Part shown: positions 7,361 through 16,324 of the stretch, piece after piece
Position numbering within the stretch: the stretch's first letter is position 1
Layout: every line of letters starts with the position of its first letter
Source: Solimonas sp040066175
GTDB taxonomy: Bacteria; Pseudomonadota; Gammaproteobacteria; Nevskiales; Nevskiaceae
NCBI RefSeq assembly: GCF_040066175.1
Contig: NZ_JBEAAM010000006.1
Location: 1-64,000 of the forward strand
Length of the DNA stretch: 64,000 nucleotides
Direction: 5' to 3'
Program-made: the position numbers and the translations under genes
The notes under the pieces: model-generated
Told to the model about the DNA's origin: nothing
What the model saw: only the letters and a program-made list of their open reading frames with translations
The model's database searches: none

Positions 7361-8296
7361 ATGTCCGACCGTCCGCCCGACCAGGGCTTCATCGCCAAGC
7401 TGCGCGCGCGCCTGAACAAGGGCGATTCCTGGCTGACGCGCGACATCGGCACGTTCTTCAGCAACGACAAGCTCAGCGAGGACGCGCTCGACGAGATCGA
7501 GACGCGGCTGCTGACCGCCGACGCCGGGCTGGAAGCCACCGAGTGGCTGATGAACCGGCTGCGCGCCGAGATGAACGCCGGCCGCGTGAAGAATCCGCAG
7601 CAGCTGCGCGCGGCGCTGAAGAAGGCGCTGGTCGAACTGCTCGCGCCGGTGTCCCGGCCGCTGCAGATCCCCGACTTCATCCGCCCGTACATCCTGTTCG
7701 TCGCCGGGGTCAACGGCGTCGGCAAGACCACCACCATCGGCAAGCTCGCGCTGCGCCTGAAGAAAGAGGGCAAGAGCGTGCTGCTCGCCGCCGGCGACAC
7801 CTTCCGCGCCGCCGCGGTCGAACAGCTCAAGACCTGGTCGGAACGCGCCGGCGTGCCGATCCTGGCGCAGGGCGAAGGCGCGGATTCGGCCAGCGTGATC
7901 TTCGACGCGGTGCAGTCGGCCAAGTCGCGCGGCATCGATGTCGTCATCGCCGACACCGCCGGCCGTCTGCACACGCAGGCGCACCTGATGGACGAACTGC
8001 GCAAGATCAAGCGCGTCGTGCAGAAGCATGATCCCTACGCGCCGCACGAGGTGCTGCTGGTGGTCGATGCCACCACCGGCGGCAACGCGCTGGTGCAGGC
8101 CCTGCAGTTCCACGAGGCGATCGGCCTGACCGGCATCGCCATCACCAAGTTGGACGGCACCGCCAAGGGCGGTATCCTGCTGGCCATCGCGCGTCGCATG
8201 GCCCTGCCCGTGCGCTTCATCGGCATCGGTGAGGCGGTGGAGGACCTGCAGCCCTTCGACGCCGAGGCATACGCAGAGGCCTTGATCGGGGAATGA
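7361..8296 (+). CDS. ftsY: SRP receptor GTPase FtsY
   Basis: 311 residues, the receptor that docks SRP-ribosome complexes at the membrane for co-translational insertion. An N-domain (residues about 20-95) precedes the G-domain: G1 loop GVNGVGKTTT (116-125), the AAGDTFRAAAVEQL segment, DTAGRLHTQ (G3) and TKLDGTAKGG (G4/G5). The long acidic A-domain of E. coli FtsY is absent, as in many other bacteria. The ATG at 7361 begins the homologous part; the frame is open further upstream only as an overlap with the previous gene. It overlaps ftsE by four bases. Confidence 0.95.
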   Translation: MSDRPPDQGFIAKLRARLNKGDSWLTRDIGTFFSNDKLSEDALDEIETRLLTADAGLEATEWLMNRLRAEMNAGRVKNPQQLRAALKKALVELLAPVSRPLQIPDFIRPYILFVAGVNGVGKTTTIGKLALRLKKEGKSVLLAAGDTFRAAAVEQLKTWSERAGVPILAQGEGADSASVIFDAVQSAKSRGIDVVIADTAGRLHTQAHLMDELRKIKRVVQKHDPYAPHEVLLVVDATTGGNALVQALQFHEAIGLTGIAITKLDGTAKGGILLAIARRMALPVRFIGIGEAVEDLQPFDAEAYAEALIGE

Positions 8297-9012
8297 CCGA
8301 CCTCATCCGTTTCGACCGCGTCGGCTACCGCTATCCGGGCGGCAACGACGTGCTCGCCGATGTCAGCTTCGCGGTCGGTCAGGGCGAAATGTGCTACATC
8401 ACCGGCCCCAGCGGCGCCGGCAAGACCACGCTGCTGCGGCTGATCGCCTCGCTGTGCCGCGCCCACCGCGGCCAGCTCGTCGTCATGGGCCAGAACCTGT
8501 CGGCACTCAAGGCACGCCAGATCCCGGCCTTCCGCCAGCGCATCGGCATGGTGTTCCAGAACTTCAACCTGCTCAACGACCGCACGGTGTTCGACAACGT
8601 CGCGCTGCCGCTGGTGATCCGCGGCTACGCCTACGACGACATCGGCCGGCGCGTGCGCGCGGCGCTCGACTCGGTCGGCCTGCTCGGCAAGGAGCGGGTC
8701 ATGCCGCTGACGCTGTCGGGCGGCGAGCAGCAGCGCGTCGGCATCGCCCGCGCGATCGTCACCAAGCCGGCGCTGATCCTCGCCGACGAACCGACCGGCA
8801 ATCTCGACCCGGAGATGGCGTTGGAAGTCATGCGCGGCTTCGCGCGATTCAACGACGCCGGCGTGACCGTGCTGATCGCCACGCATGCGATCGACCTGAT
8901 CGAGGCCCTGCCGCGCCGCATCATCCACCTGGAACACGGACACATCACCGACAAGCGGCCCACCGCCGCGTCACGGCTGCGCGAGGAGGTTCTTGCCGAT
9001 GGCCTTCGTTGA
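8293..9012 (+). CDS. ftsE: Cell-division ATPase FtsE
   Basis: 239 residues, the ABC-type ATPase that partners FtsX to activate septal peptidoglycan hydrolases through EnvC-type proteins. Walker A is GPSGAGKT (38-45), the Q-loop is in MVFQNFNLL, the signature is LSGGEQQRV (141 on), and Walker B is LILADEPTGNLD. The start overlaps ftsY (ATGA) and the end overlaps ftsX by 14 bp, so the three are tightly co-translated. At 239 aa it is a little longer than E. coli FtsE because of a C-terminal extension. Confidence 0.96.
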   Translation: MTDLIRFDRVGYRYPGGNDVLADVSFAVGQGEMCYITGPSGAGKTTLLRLIASLCRAHRGQLVVMGQNLSALKARQIPAFRQRIGMVFQNFNLLNDRTVFDNVALPLVIRGYAYDDIGRRVRAALDSVGLLGKERVMPLTLSGGEQQRVGIARAIVTKPALILADEPTGNLDPEMALEVMRGFARFNDAGVTVLIATHAIDLIEALPRRIIHLEHGHITDKRPTAASRLREEVLADGLR

Positions 9013-9949
9013 AGCCGGGCTGGACCGGCCGCGCTGGTTGTCGCGCTGGTCCAAGGAACACCTGCGCGTGCTGCTGTTCTCGCTGGGCAAGATCGCGCGC
9101 GCACCACTCGCCGCCGGCCTGACGGCGCTGGTGATCGGCATCGCGCTGGCGCTGCCGGCGGGCCTGTTCGTCGCGGTGCGCAATCTTTCGACCATCGGCT
9201 ATTCGTGGCAGGAGTCGCTGCAGGTCTCGCTGTTCCTCAAGGACAGTGTCTCGCCCGAACGCGGCCTGGCGCTGGCGCGCGAGATCGGCGCCGAGAAGGA
9301 CGTCGCCCGCGCCGGCTACATCTCGCGCGAGCAGTCGCTGGCCGAGTTCCGGCAGCTGTCCGGCTTCGGCGAGGCGCTCGACCTGCTGCAGGACAATCCG
9401 CTGCCCGCGGTGATCGCCGTGACCCCACAGCGCGAGCTGGGCAAGGATCGCGTCGCGGCGCTGGCGGCCAGGCTGTCGGCCCTCCCCGAGGTCGAACTGG
9501 CCAAGCTCGACCAGCAGTGGCTGGAGCGGCTCTACGCGATCCTCGCCATCGCCGAACGTGCCGTCGGCATCGTCGCGCTGCTGCTGGGCCTGGCCGTGAT
9601 GGTCATCATCGGCAACACCATCCGCCTCGACATCGAGGCGCGGCGCGAGGAGATCGAGGTGATGAAGCTGATCGGCGCGCCCGGCAGCTTCGTGCGCCGC
9701 CCGTTCCTGTACAGCGGCTTCTGGTTCGGGCTCGGCGGGGGCGTGCTCGCCTGGATCCTGGTGGGCATCGCCACCTCGATGCTGGATGCGCCCAGCGCCG
9801 AGCTGGCGGCCCTGTACGGCAGCAGCTTCCGCATCGCCGGGCTGGGCATCGGCGACGGCCTGTCGCTGATCGCCGCAGGCATCGTGCTCGGCTGGGCCGG
9901 AGCCTTCGTCACCGTGACCCGCCGCCTGGCCCAGATCGAGCCGCGCTAA
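8999..9949 (+). CDS. ftsX: Cell-division permease-like protein FtsX
   Basis: 316 residues, four membrane segments with a large periplasmic domain between the first and second. FtsX transmits ATP hydrolysis by FtsE to periplasmic hydrolase activators. Visible are the cytoplasmic tail, first helix (LTALVIGIALALPAGLF), the ECD with SLFLKDSVSPERGLALARE, and the conserved RLDIEARREEIEVMKLIGAPGSFVRRPF region between helices 2 and 3. The ATG at 8999 is preceded at ideal distance by GGAGGT (about 8984-8990); a TTG two codons earlier is less likely. Confidence 0.95.
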   Translation: MAFVEAGLDRPRWLSRWSKEHLRVLLFSLGKIARAPLAAGLTALVIGIALALPAGLFVAVRNLSTIGYSWQESLQVSLFLKDSVSPERGLALAREIGAEKDVARAGYISREQSLAEFRQLSGFGEALDLLQDNPLPAVIAVTPQRELGKDRVAALAARLSALPEVELAKLDQQWLERLYAILAIAERAVGIVALLLGLAVMVIIGNTIRLDIEARREEIEVMKLIGAPGSFVRRPFLYSGFWFGLGGGVLAWILVGIATSMLDAPSAELAALYGSSFRIAGLGIGDGLSLIAAGIVLGWAGAFVTVTRRLAQIEPR

Positions 9950-10011
9950 GGGTGCGGGCGCGGTAGTTGTTTATATCTACACGGATTTTCAGCGAGTTGA
10001 CGCAGATCAGC

Positions 10012-10040
10012 GGAACTTCCGGCCGGCCTTAGCACTCTAT
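10012..10040 (+). promoter_or_regulatory. SigmaE-like promoter of rpoH
   Basis: GGAACTT at 10012-10018 is an exact match to the -35 element used by sigmaE. A TCTAT (10036-10040) follows after 17 bp and resembles the sigmaE -10 (TCTGA/TCTAA class; known spacers are near 16). E. coli rpoH also has a sigmaE promoter. The proposed -10 falls inside the CIRCE element, so a repressor bound there would block it. This is motif reading only. Confidence 0.5.
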
Positions 10041-10055
10041 TCCCGCGAGTGCTAA
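10029..10055 (+). promoter_or_regulatory. CIRCE operator (HrcA site) upstream of rpoH
   Basis: TTAGCACTC (10029-10037), nine bases, GAGTGCTAA (10047-10055): a perfect match to the CIRCE consensus TTAGCACTC-N9-GAGTGCTAA bound by the heat-shock repressor HrcA. It lies 25 bp upstream of the rpoH start codon used here and overlaps the likely sigmaE-type -10. HrcA itself is not encoded in the window. Confidence 0.92.
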
Positions 10056-10080
10056 GATTCGACGCATGGGAGATACTTCG

Positions 10081-10944
<864 letters not shown>

Positions 10945-10951
10945 TGCGCGT

Positions 10952-10983
10952 CCTGCGCAAGCCGGGGCCGTCCTTGGCCCCGA
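10952..10983 (-). repeat. REP-like palindrome copy R1 / possible rpoH terminator
   Basis: CGGGGCC (10963-10969) and GGCCCCG (10976-10982) form a 7-bp stem just after rpoH. Read on the minus strand, the block GGCCCCGGCTTGCGCAGGA closely matches copies at 14846-14882 and 56064-56105. There is no T-tract, so termination would be weak or Rho-assisted. Confidence 0.6.
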
Positions 10984-11002
10984 CTCTCAAGACAATCACA
11001 CC

Positions 11003-11046
11003 GTAGCCCGGACGCAGCCGGGGGGCAGCGCGTTGCCGGGTCCGGG
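11003..11046. repeat. GTAGCCCGG palindromic repeat between rpoH and ctaB
   Basis: GTAGCCCGGACGCAGCC opens the element. The arms CCCGGAC (11007-11013) and GTCCGGG (11040-11046) pair around a GC-rich centre. A related GTAGCCCGGGCACAGCCCGG sits at 26804-26823, also between convergent genes. It looks like a dispersed extragenic palindrome that separates two transcription units. Confidence 0.65.
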
Positions 11047-11056
11047 CGACGAACGA

Positions 11057-11971
11057 CTAAGCTCGCAGCAACACTGCGAGGTAGTGGTCCACGAGCAGCA
11101 GCGTGAAGATGCCCATCAGGTACACGATCGAATAGCCGAAGGTCTTCATCGGCAGGCCCGGGGCCGGCCACCACTTCAGGCGCACGGCGTAGTACAGGAA
11201 GATGCCGCCCAGGACCAGGGCGCCGGACAGGTACGGCAGGCCGGACATGCCGGTGGCGTAAGGCAGCACGGTCACGGCGACCAGCAGAATCGTGTACAGC
11301 AGCACCTGCGTGCGCGTGAAGTCGATGCCATGCGTCACCGGCAGCATCGGGATGTCGGCCTTGGCGTAGTCGTCGCGGCGGTCGATCGCCAGCGCCCAGA
11401 AATGCGGCGGAGTCCACACGAAGATGATCGCGAACAGGATCAGCGCATGGGCATGCACCTCGCCGGTCACGGCCGCCCAGCCGAGCACCGGCGGTGCGGC
11501 CCCGGCGGCGCCACCGATGACGATGTTCTGCGGCGTCGCGCGCTTCAGGTAGAGCGTGTAGATACCGGCATAGCCGATCAGCGTGAACTGGGTCAGCAGC
11601 GCGGTCAGCGGATTGACGAACAGCCACAGCACGGCAAAGCCGACCAGGCCGATCAGCGTGGCGAAGGCGATCGATTCGGTCATCGTCAGGCGCCCGGTGA
11701 CCAGCGGTCGGCCGCAGGTGCGTGCCATGCGCGCGTCGATGTTGCGATCGATGATCTGGTTGACCGCGGCGGCGGACGCTGCCTGCAGCGCGATGCCGAG
11801 CGTGCCCCACAGCGCCGGGCCGGGGGGCGGCAGGCCCGGCACCGCGAGGAACATGCCGACGATCGCGGTGAACACGATCAGCATCACGACGCGCGGCTTG
11901 CACAGCTCGTAGTACTCGTGCAGCCGCGCCCGCGGGCTCAGCGGCTTGGTGCTGTCGATCGCCAGTGCCAT
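11057..11971 (-). CDS. ctaB: Protohaem IX farnesyltransferase CtaB/CyoE
   Basis: 304 residues, a multi-pass UbiA-superfamily enzyme that attaches farnesyl to haem B, giving haem O for the terminal oxidase. The prenyl-diphosphate/Mg motif NQIIDRNIDARMARTCGRPL is clear, as is the second Asp-rich motif around FWALAIDRRDDYAKADIPM. The ATG at 11969-11971 is preferred to an upstream one because the family N-terminus begins near there (LHEYYELCKPRVVMLI). It follows ctaA with a one-base gap, so haem O and then haem A are made from one operon. Confidence 0.95.
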   Translation of the reverse strand: MALAIDSTKPLSPRARLHEYYELCKPRVVMLIVFTAIVGMFLAVPGLPPPGPALWGTLGIALQAASAAAVNQIIDRNIDARMARTCGRPLVTGRLTMTESIAFATLIGLVGFAVLWLFVNPLTALLTQFTLIGYAGIYTLYLKRATPQNIVIGGAAGAAPPVLGWAAVTGEVHAHALILFAIIFVWTPPHFWALAIDRRDDYAKADIPMLPVTHGIDFTRTQVLLYTILLVAVTVLPYATGMSGLPYLSGALVLGGIFLYYAVRLKWWPAPGLPMKTFGYSIVYLMGIFTLLLVDHYLAVLLRA

Positions 11972-11972
11972 G

Positions 11973-13055
11973 TCAGCGTCGTGTCCAGGCGGCATGATTG
12001 AGCGCCACCAGCACGGCGAGCAGCAGTGCGGCGCCGGCATTGTGGGCGTCGGCCAGCCACAGCGGGAACTGCAGCAGGACGACGCCGATGCCGATGCCGA
12101 TCTGCAGCGCGACCGCCCCGAGCACGGCCAGTCCGTAGCGTCGCCAGCCCGGCGAACCGCCGCGCCGGACCAGGAACAGCGCCAGCAGGCTCAGGACGGT
12201 GGCGACGACCAGCGCACCGACACGGTGTACGTAGTGGATCGTCACGCGCGCGCGCGCATCGAGGATGCCGTATTCGTAGTTGATGCCCAGGCCGTGCCAG
12301 AGCGTGAACGCGGTGCGCAGATCGGTCTGCGGCAGGTAGCTGCCGTGGCAGGTCGGGAAGTCCGGGCAGGCCAGCGCCGCGTAGTTGGTGCTGGTCCAGC
12401 CGCCGAGGAAGATTTGCACGGCCACCAGCAGCAGCGCCAGCGCCGCGAACGGGCGCAAGCCGGCCGGCGGCGGATCGGACACGTCCTCCGCAACCGCGGT
12501 GACCTCGCGCTGCAGTTCGAAGGCCAGATGGCGCTCGCTGCGGTATTCGCGTTCACGCGTGTGCACTTGCACCGCCAGCGGGCGCGGGCGCGTCGCCAGG
12601 AACATCCACAACAGCAGCGACATCGTCGTCATGCCACCGAGCAGATGGCCGGTCACGACCAGCGGCTTGAGCTGCCAGGTGACGGTCCACATGCCGAGGA
12701 TGCCCTGGAAGATCACCAGCGCGACCAGCACCCACGGCAGCACCCGCGGCGCGCCGGCCGCGCGCAGGCGCAGCGACATCGCGGCCAGCACCACGATCAG
12801 CAGCCCCAGCGTCGAGGCGAGATAGCGGTGGATCATCTCCTTCCACGCCTTGGGTGCCTCGACCGGCCGCTGCGGATAGCGCTGCTCGGCGCGCGCGATC
12901 TCGTGTTCCGCGTCGGGTACGGTCAGATGACCGTAGCAGCCGGGCCAGTCCGGGCAGCCCAGGCCGGCGTCCGACAGCCGCACGTAGGCGCCGAAGACAA
13001 TGACACCGAAACACAGCAGCAGTGTCAGCAGATTGAGACGACGGAACCAGACCAT
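11973..13055 (-). CDS. ctaA: Haem A synthase CtaA/COX15
   Basis: 360 residues, eight predicted membrane segments. It oxidises haem O to haem A for the caa3 oxidase encoded nearby. Motifs seen are AYVRLSDAGLGCPDWPGCYG, the EMIHRYLAS histidine helix, VVTGHLLGG, GGWTSTNYAALACPDFPTCHG with the conserved cysteine pair, and IHYVHRVGA. An extra Arg/Glu-rich loop around residues 165-195 makes it a little longer than average. The segment upstream contains a hairpin plus T-rich tract that may separate it from the SURF1 pair. Confidence 0.95.
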   Translation of the reverse strand: MVWFRRLNLLTLLLCFGVIVFGAYVRLSDAGLGCPDWPGCYGHLTVPDAEHEIARAEQRYPQRPVEAPKAWKEMIHRYLASTLGLLIVVLAAMSLRLRAAGAPRVLPWVLVALVIFQGILGMWTVTWQLKPLVVTGHLLGGMTTMSLLLWMFLATRPRPLAVQVHTREREYRSERHLAFELQREVTAVAEDVSDPPPAGLRPFAALALLLVAVQIFLGGWTSTNYAALACPDFPTCHGSYLPQTDLRTAFTLWHGLGINYEYGILDARARVTIHYVHRVGALVVATVLSLLALFLVRRGGSPGWRRYGLAVLGAVALQIGIGIGVVLLQFPLWLADAHNAGAALLLAVLVALNHAAWTRR

Positions 13056-13080
13056 GGCGTGGACATCGTGCAGCGGACGA

Positions 13081-13113
13081 AAGAAAGCGGAGACGGCCGG
13101 GTGCAGTCTCCGC
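13081..13113 (-). terminator. Hairpin with T-rich tail upstream of ctaA
   Basis: On the minus strand CGGAGAC (13113-13107) pairs with GTCTCCG (13095-13089) and is followed by CTTTCTTTC. It stands in the 128-bp gap between the Sco-like gene and ctaA, so it may terminate or attenuate the SURF1 transcript before the haem A genes. Confidence 0.5.
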
Positions 13114-13183
13114 GGGCGCGTATTTTATCCGACATCCGGCGGCCATCCCGGGCGCGACGGCGGCGCCCCACGCACGCGCCGGC

Positions 13184-13774
13184 TCACCCGATCTGCGAGA
13201 TCCGCAGCAGTTTCTTGATGTCGCCGAGGATGCCTTTGGATTCCGCGCCGGCCGGATAGACCATCAGCCAGTTGCCGAGCGGATCGACCAGGTACAGCGC
13301 CTGCGGATCGGTGCCGCCGAAGAAGCGGCGATACGCGGCGTCCGGCGTGTCGGCGAAGTAGTGCAGGTCGGGGTGCTCGGCCTGCAGTTGCGCGCGCACC
13401 GCGGCCAGCTCGGCGGCATCGGCGCCGAGGTAAACCCGCTGCACGCGCAGGCGCTTCTCGTTGAGCAGCGTGCGCACCTGCCGGATCTGGTGGAGCCTGG
13501 CGGCGCAGGCCGCAGCGCAGGCGCCACTGCCGAGATACACGAAACTCCACTTGCCGCGCAGCGCCCCGGGACCGGCATCGGCACCACGCTCATCGCGCAG
13601 GCTGGCCTGCGGCAGCGGGCGCGCGGGCTCGACGAGCTGGCCGTAGTTGGTGTGCCCGCGGGGCACCCAGTCGGGGAAGACGAAATACAGCAGCACCGCG
13701 GCGAGCAGTGGCGCGAAAAACAGGGCGGCCAGCAGCAGGAACTGCTGCCGGCCGCGCACGCGGACCTCGTTCAT
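13184..13774 (-). CDS. Membrane-anchored Sco-like cytochrome oxidase assembly protein
   Basis: 196 residues: one N-terminal membrane helix (FLLLAALFFAPLLAAVLLYFV) and a periplasmic thioredoxin-like domain. The string SGACAAACAARLHQIRQV carries a CxxxC pair like the copper site of Sco proteins, placing it with the oxidase-associated membrane proteins found beside SURF1 in Pseudomonas and Xanthomonas. A role in copper delivery or CuA maturation is inferred. The ATG at 13774 overlaps the SURF1 stop (ATGA); the longer upstream start is rejected because it precedes no helix. Confidence 0.82.
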   Translation of the reverse strand: MNEVRVRGRQQFLLLAALFFAPLLAAVLLYFVFPDWVPRGHTNYGQLVEPARPLPQASLRDERGADAGPGALRGKWSFVYLGSGACAAACAARLHQIRQVRTLLNEKRLRVQRVYLGADAAELAAVRAQLQAEHPDLHYFADTPDAAYRRFFGGTDPQALYLVDPLGNWLMVYPAGAESKGILGDIKKLLRISQIG

Positions 13775-14484
13775 TCGGGCGATCGGAAACTGAACTTGAC
13801 GAAGATGCCCAGGATCAGCAGGGCGAATACGAACCATTGTCCGGCGTAGGCGTAGTGCTTGCTCGGCGACATCTCCGGGCCGGCGGCCCAGTCACGTGCA
13901 AAGCCGCCGGGCAGACCCGGATCCAGCAGCAGGATGCCGTCCGGCACGAAGTTGCCGTACAGGCAGCGCAGCTCCTCGACCGTCGGATACTGCACGATGC
14001 GCGGCCAGGGACCGCCGGCGCAGTTATCGACGTCCAGGCGCATGCCCGGCCTCGGCAGGGGTTTCCAGTAGCCCTCGACGCGCATCTCGCCGGTCGGCGC
14101 CGGCAGGGCCGGCAGCTTGGAGCGGTCGCCGTCGGCCGGGATCCAGCCGCGATCGACCAGCACGGTGCCGCCGTCGGGGAGGCGCAGCGGCGTCCAGACG
14201 TGATAGCCCGGCACGCGGTTGCGGCTCTGGTTGTCGAGCAGGAGCTGCATGTCCGCGTCGAAGCGGCCGACGGCCCAACCGCGCTGCACCGCATCGGGAT
14301 CCGCCCAGGCGCCCGAGGTGACCTGCCGCGGCGGCATCGTGTCCGCGGTGCGGTAATGCTCGATCAGCGCCGCCTTGGCCAGGCCGCGCTGCAACTGCCA
14401 GATGCCGAGCCCCACCGTCGTGCCCACACCGACCAGCACCAGCACGACCGCCCACCAGGCCGGCCTGAAACGCTTCTTCGCCAT
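13771..14484 (-). CDS. SURF1-family oxidase assembly protein
   Basis: 237 residues with the SURF1 layout: an N-terminal membrane helix (WWAVVLVLVGVGTTVGLGIWQLQR), a periplasmic domain with GYHVWTPLRLPDGGTVLVDRGWIP, and a C-terminal helix (HYAYAGQWFVFALLILGIFVKF). SURF1 assists insertion of haem A into cytochrome oxidase subunit I. The start at 14484 has a GGGGGA site at good spacing. It is divergent from the small DUF2909 gene, with 74 bp between the starts. Confidence 0.92.
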   Translation of the reverse strand: MAKKRFRPAWWAVVLVLVGVGTTVGLGIWQLQRGLAKAALIEHYRTADTMPPRQVTSGAWADPDAVQRGWAVGRFDADMQLLLDNQSRNRVPGYHVWTPLRLPDGGTVLVDRGWIPADGDRSKLPALPAPTGEMRVEGYWKPLPRPGMRLDVDNCAGGPWPRIVQYPTVEELRCLYGNFVPDGILLLDPGLPGGFARDWAAGPEMSPSKHYAYAGQWFVFALLILGIFVKFSFRSPE

Positions 14485-14558
14485 CGTGTCCCCCTGTCGG
14501 TCTATGTCGCTCCGCAAGGCGATATGATGCCCGCATTTTCAGCCCTTGCGCCGCCTGC

Positions 14559-14795
14559 ATGCTCGTCAAGTTCATCATCGTCGGACTGCTGATCGCCATC
14601 GTCGCCTCGCTGATGACCAGCATGGTGTTCCTGGTGCGCGACGACAGCCAGCGTCGGCGCACCCTCACCGGCTTGAAGATCCGCGTCGCCCTGTCGATCA
14701 CGCTGCTGCTGTTCGTGCTGCTGTCCTGGCAGCAGGGCTGGATCCATCCGCACGCGCTGCTGCCGCGCGCCGCGCCGACCACGCCTGCCCACTGA
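14559..14795 (+). CDS. DUF2909 twin-transmembrane small protein
   Basis: 78 residues with two hydrophobic helices (FIIVGLLIAIVASLMTSMVFLV and VALSITLLLFVLLSWQQGW) separated by a basic loop. The size and RRRTLTGLKIRVALSI motif match DUF2909, a family found next to cytochrome oxidase genes in gammaproteobacteria. Its function is unknown; a role in oxidase assembly or stability is suggested only by the neighbourhood. It is transcribed against the flow of the cox genes and faces a terminator downstream. Confidence 0.85.
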   Translation: MLVKFIIVGLLIAIVASLMTSMVFLVRDDSQRRRTLTGLKIRVALSITLLLFVLLSWQQGWIHPHALLPRAAPTTPAH

Positions 14796-14799
14796 AACC

Positions 14800-14829
14800 A
14801 AAAAGCGGGCGCCCCTTGAGGTCGCCCGC
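14800..14829 (-). terminator. Rho-independent terminator of the cox operon
   Basis: On the minus strand GCGGGCG and CGCCCGC (14829-14823 with 14811-14805) form a 7-bp stem followed by TTTTT (14804-14800). It ends the DUF2244-coxB-coxA-ctaG-coxC transcript. Reading the other way it could also slow the DUF2909 transcript, although its downstream tail there is less T-rich. Confidence 0.85.
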
Positions 14830-14845
14830 CCTGTTGTCCCGATGG

Positions 14846-14888
14846 AGAGCCCGGGCCACGGCTGGCCCGGGCTTGCGCCGGACGCGCG
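14846..14888 (+). repeat. REP-like palindrome copy R2
   Basis: AGCCCGGGCC (14848-14857) and GGCCCGGGCT (14864-14873) form a perfect 10-bp stem with a 6-base loop, followed by TGCGCCGGACGCGCGCT. The tail GGCTTGCGCCGG recurs at 56091-56101 and, inverted with one change, at R1. It lies between the terminator and the coxC stop codon. Confidence 0.7.
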
Positions 14889-15767
14889 CTACAACCAGTA
14901 CACGACGATGAACAGCCCGATCCAGACCACGTCCACGAAGTGCCAGTACCAGGCCACGCCTTCGAAGCCGAAGTGCGAATCCGGCTTGAAATGGCCGGCC
15001 ATCAGACGCAGCGTGATGACCAGCAGCATGATCGTGCCCAGCGTCACGTGCATGCCGTGGAAGCCGGTCAGCATGAAGAAGGTCGAGCCGTAGATGCCGG
15101 AGTGCAGCGTCAGGTTCAGCTCGTGGTAGGCGTGGATGTACTCCGCAGCCTGGAAATAGAGGAACGAGGCACCGAGCGCGACCGTGGCCCACATCCAGAG
15201 GATGCACGCAGTGCGCTTGCCGGCCTTCAGCGCGTGGTGCGCCATCGTGATCGTGAAGCCCGAGGTCAGCAGGATGATGGTGTTGAGCAGCGGGACGTCG
15301 AAAGCCGGAATCGTCTGGAACTCACCGCCGAGGTTGGCGGGACCGTTGGACGGCCACACCGCCTCGAAACCGGGCCACAGGGTCACGTGCGTGGCCAGCT
15401 TCGCCCCTTCGCCGCCCAGCCACGGCAGCGACAGGCTGCGCGCGTAGAACAGCGCACCGAAGAACGCGCCGAAGAACATCACTTCGGAAAAGATGAACCA
15501 GGACATGCCCCAGCGGTAGGTGCGATCGACCTGCGCGCTGTACTGGCCGGTCTCGCTCTCGCGCGCGACACCCTGGAACCAGCGGAAGATGATGTACACG
15601 GACAGGCCGACGCCCAGCCAGATCGGCACCGGGCCCACGTGCGAGTGCTCCAGGTAGCCGGCGACGCCGATCACCAGCGCGGCCAGGCCGACCGTCAGCA
15701 TGAACGGCCAGGCGCTCGGCGCCGGGACGAAGTAGCGTTGCGAATCGTGAGCGGCGGGGCTCCCCAT
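14889..15767 (-). CDS. coxC: Cytochrome c oxidase subunit III
   Basis: 292 residues, seven predicted membrane helices. Typical subunit III motifs are present: GMSWFIFSEVMFFGAFFGALFYAR with the conserved glutamate, FDVPLLNTIILLTSGFTITMAHHAL, and GFHGMHVTLGTIML near the C-terminus, ending in WHFVDVVWIGLFIVVYWL. Subunit III stabilises the catalytic core and proton uptake. It is the last gene of the oxidase operon, 20 bp after ctaG and before a strong terminator. Confidence 0.97.
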   Translation of the reverse strand: MGSPAAHDSQRYFVPAPSAWPFMLTVGLAALVIGVAGYLEHSHVGPVPIWLGVGLSVYIIFRWFQGVARESETGQYSAQVDRTYRWGMSWFIFSEVMFFGAFFGALFYARSLSLPWLGGEGAKLATHVTLWPGFEAVWPSNGPANLGGEFQTIPAFDVPLLNTIILLTSGFTITMAHHALKAGKRTACILWMWATVALGASFLYFQAAEYIHAYHELNLTLHSGIYGSTFFMLTGFHGMHVTLGTIMLLVITLRLMAGHFKPDSHFGFEGVAWYWHFVDVVWIGLFIVVYWL

Positions 15768-15787
15768 GTTCAGCTCCTAAGGTTCTC

Positions 15788-16324
15788 TCAATTCTGCTTC
15801 ATGGCGACGTCGGTGACGTCGAAGAACGTGTACAGCATCGTCACCCGGTCAACGTGCCTGGGCAACTCGGGATCCAGCATGAACACCACCGGCATCGTCT
15901 TCTGCTCGCCCGCCGTGAACGGCTGGTTGTTGAAGCAGAAGCATTCGGTCTTCTTCAGATGCTTGGCGGCTTCCCACGGCGTGACCTGCGGCACCGCCTG
16001 CGCGACGATGGCGTGGTCCTCGGTGTTGGTCACCGAGAAGTTCACCGTGTACAGCTGGCCCGGATGCACCTCGATGCTCGGCTGCTCGGCGTGGAACTTC
16101 CACGGCCGCCCGCCGTTGACCGTGGTCAGAAACTCCACGGTCACGGTACGGTCCAGATCCGGCATCGCGGCGGCCTGGGCGGCACGCATCTCGACCTTGC
16201 CGTTGAGTCCGATCGCGTCGCACAGCATGTTGTAGAGCGGCACCAGCGCGAAGCCGAAACCGAACATGCCGGCGGTCACCGCCAGCAGGCGCAGCGAGTG
16301 GCGACGGCGCGCGGCGACGCTCAC
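15788..16324 (-). CDS. ctaG: Copper chaperone CtaG/Cox11
   Basis: 178 residues: an N-terminal membrane helix followed by an immunoglobulin-like copper-binding domain. The copper motif ECFCFNNQPF is intact. Cox11/CtaG supplies copper to the CuB centre of subunit I. The start is GTG at 16324-16322, overlapping the stop of a 37-residue upstream gene (GTGA), so the two are translationally coupled. LVPLYNMLCDAIGLNGK after the helix is characteristic of the family. Confidence 0.95.
   Translation of the reverse strand: MSVAARRRHSLRLLAVTAGMFGFGFALVPLYNMLCDAIGLNGKVEMRAAQAAAMPDLDRTVTVEFLTTVNGGRPWKFHAEQPSIEVHPGQLYTVNFSVTNTEDHAIVAQAVPQVTPWEAAKHLKKTECFCFNNQPFTAGEQKTMPVVFMLDPELPRHVDRVTMLYTFFDVTDVAMKQN

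Noticed and set aside
10997..11002. A standard Rho-independent terminator after rpoH
   Set aside because: The nearby stem (10963-10982) has no T-tract and matches a dispersed repeat family instead.
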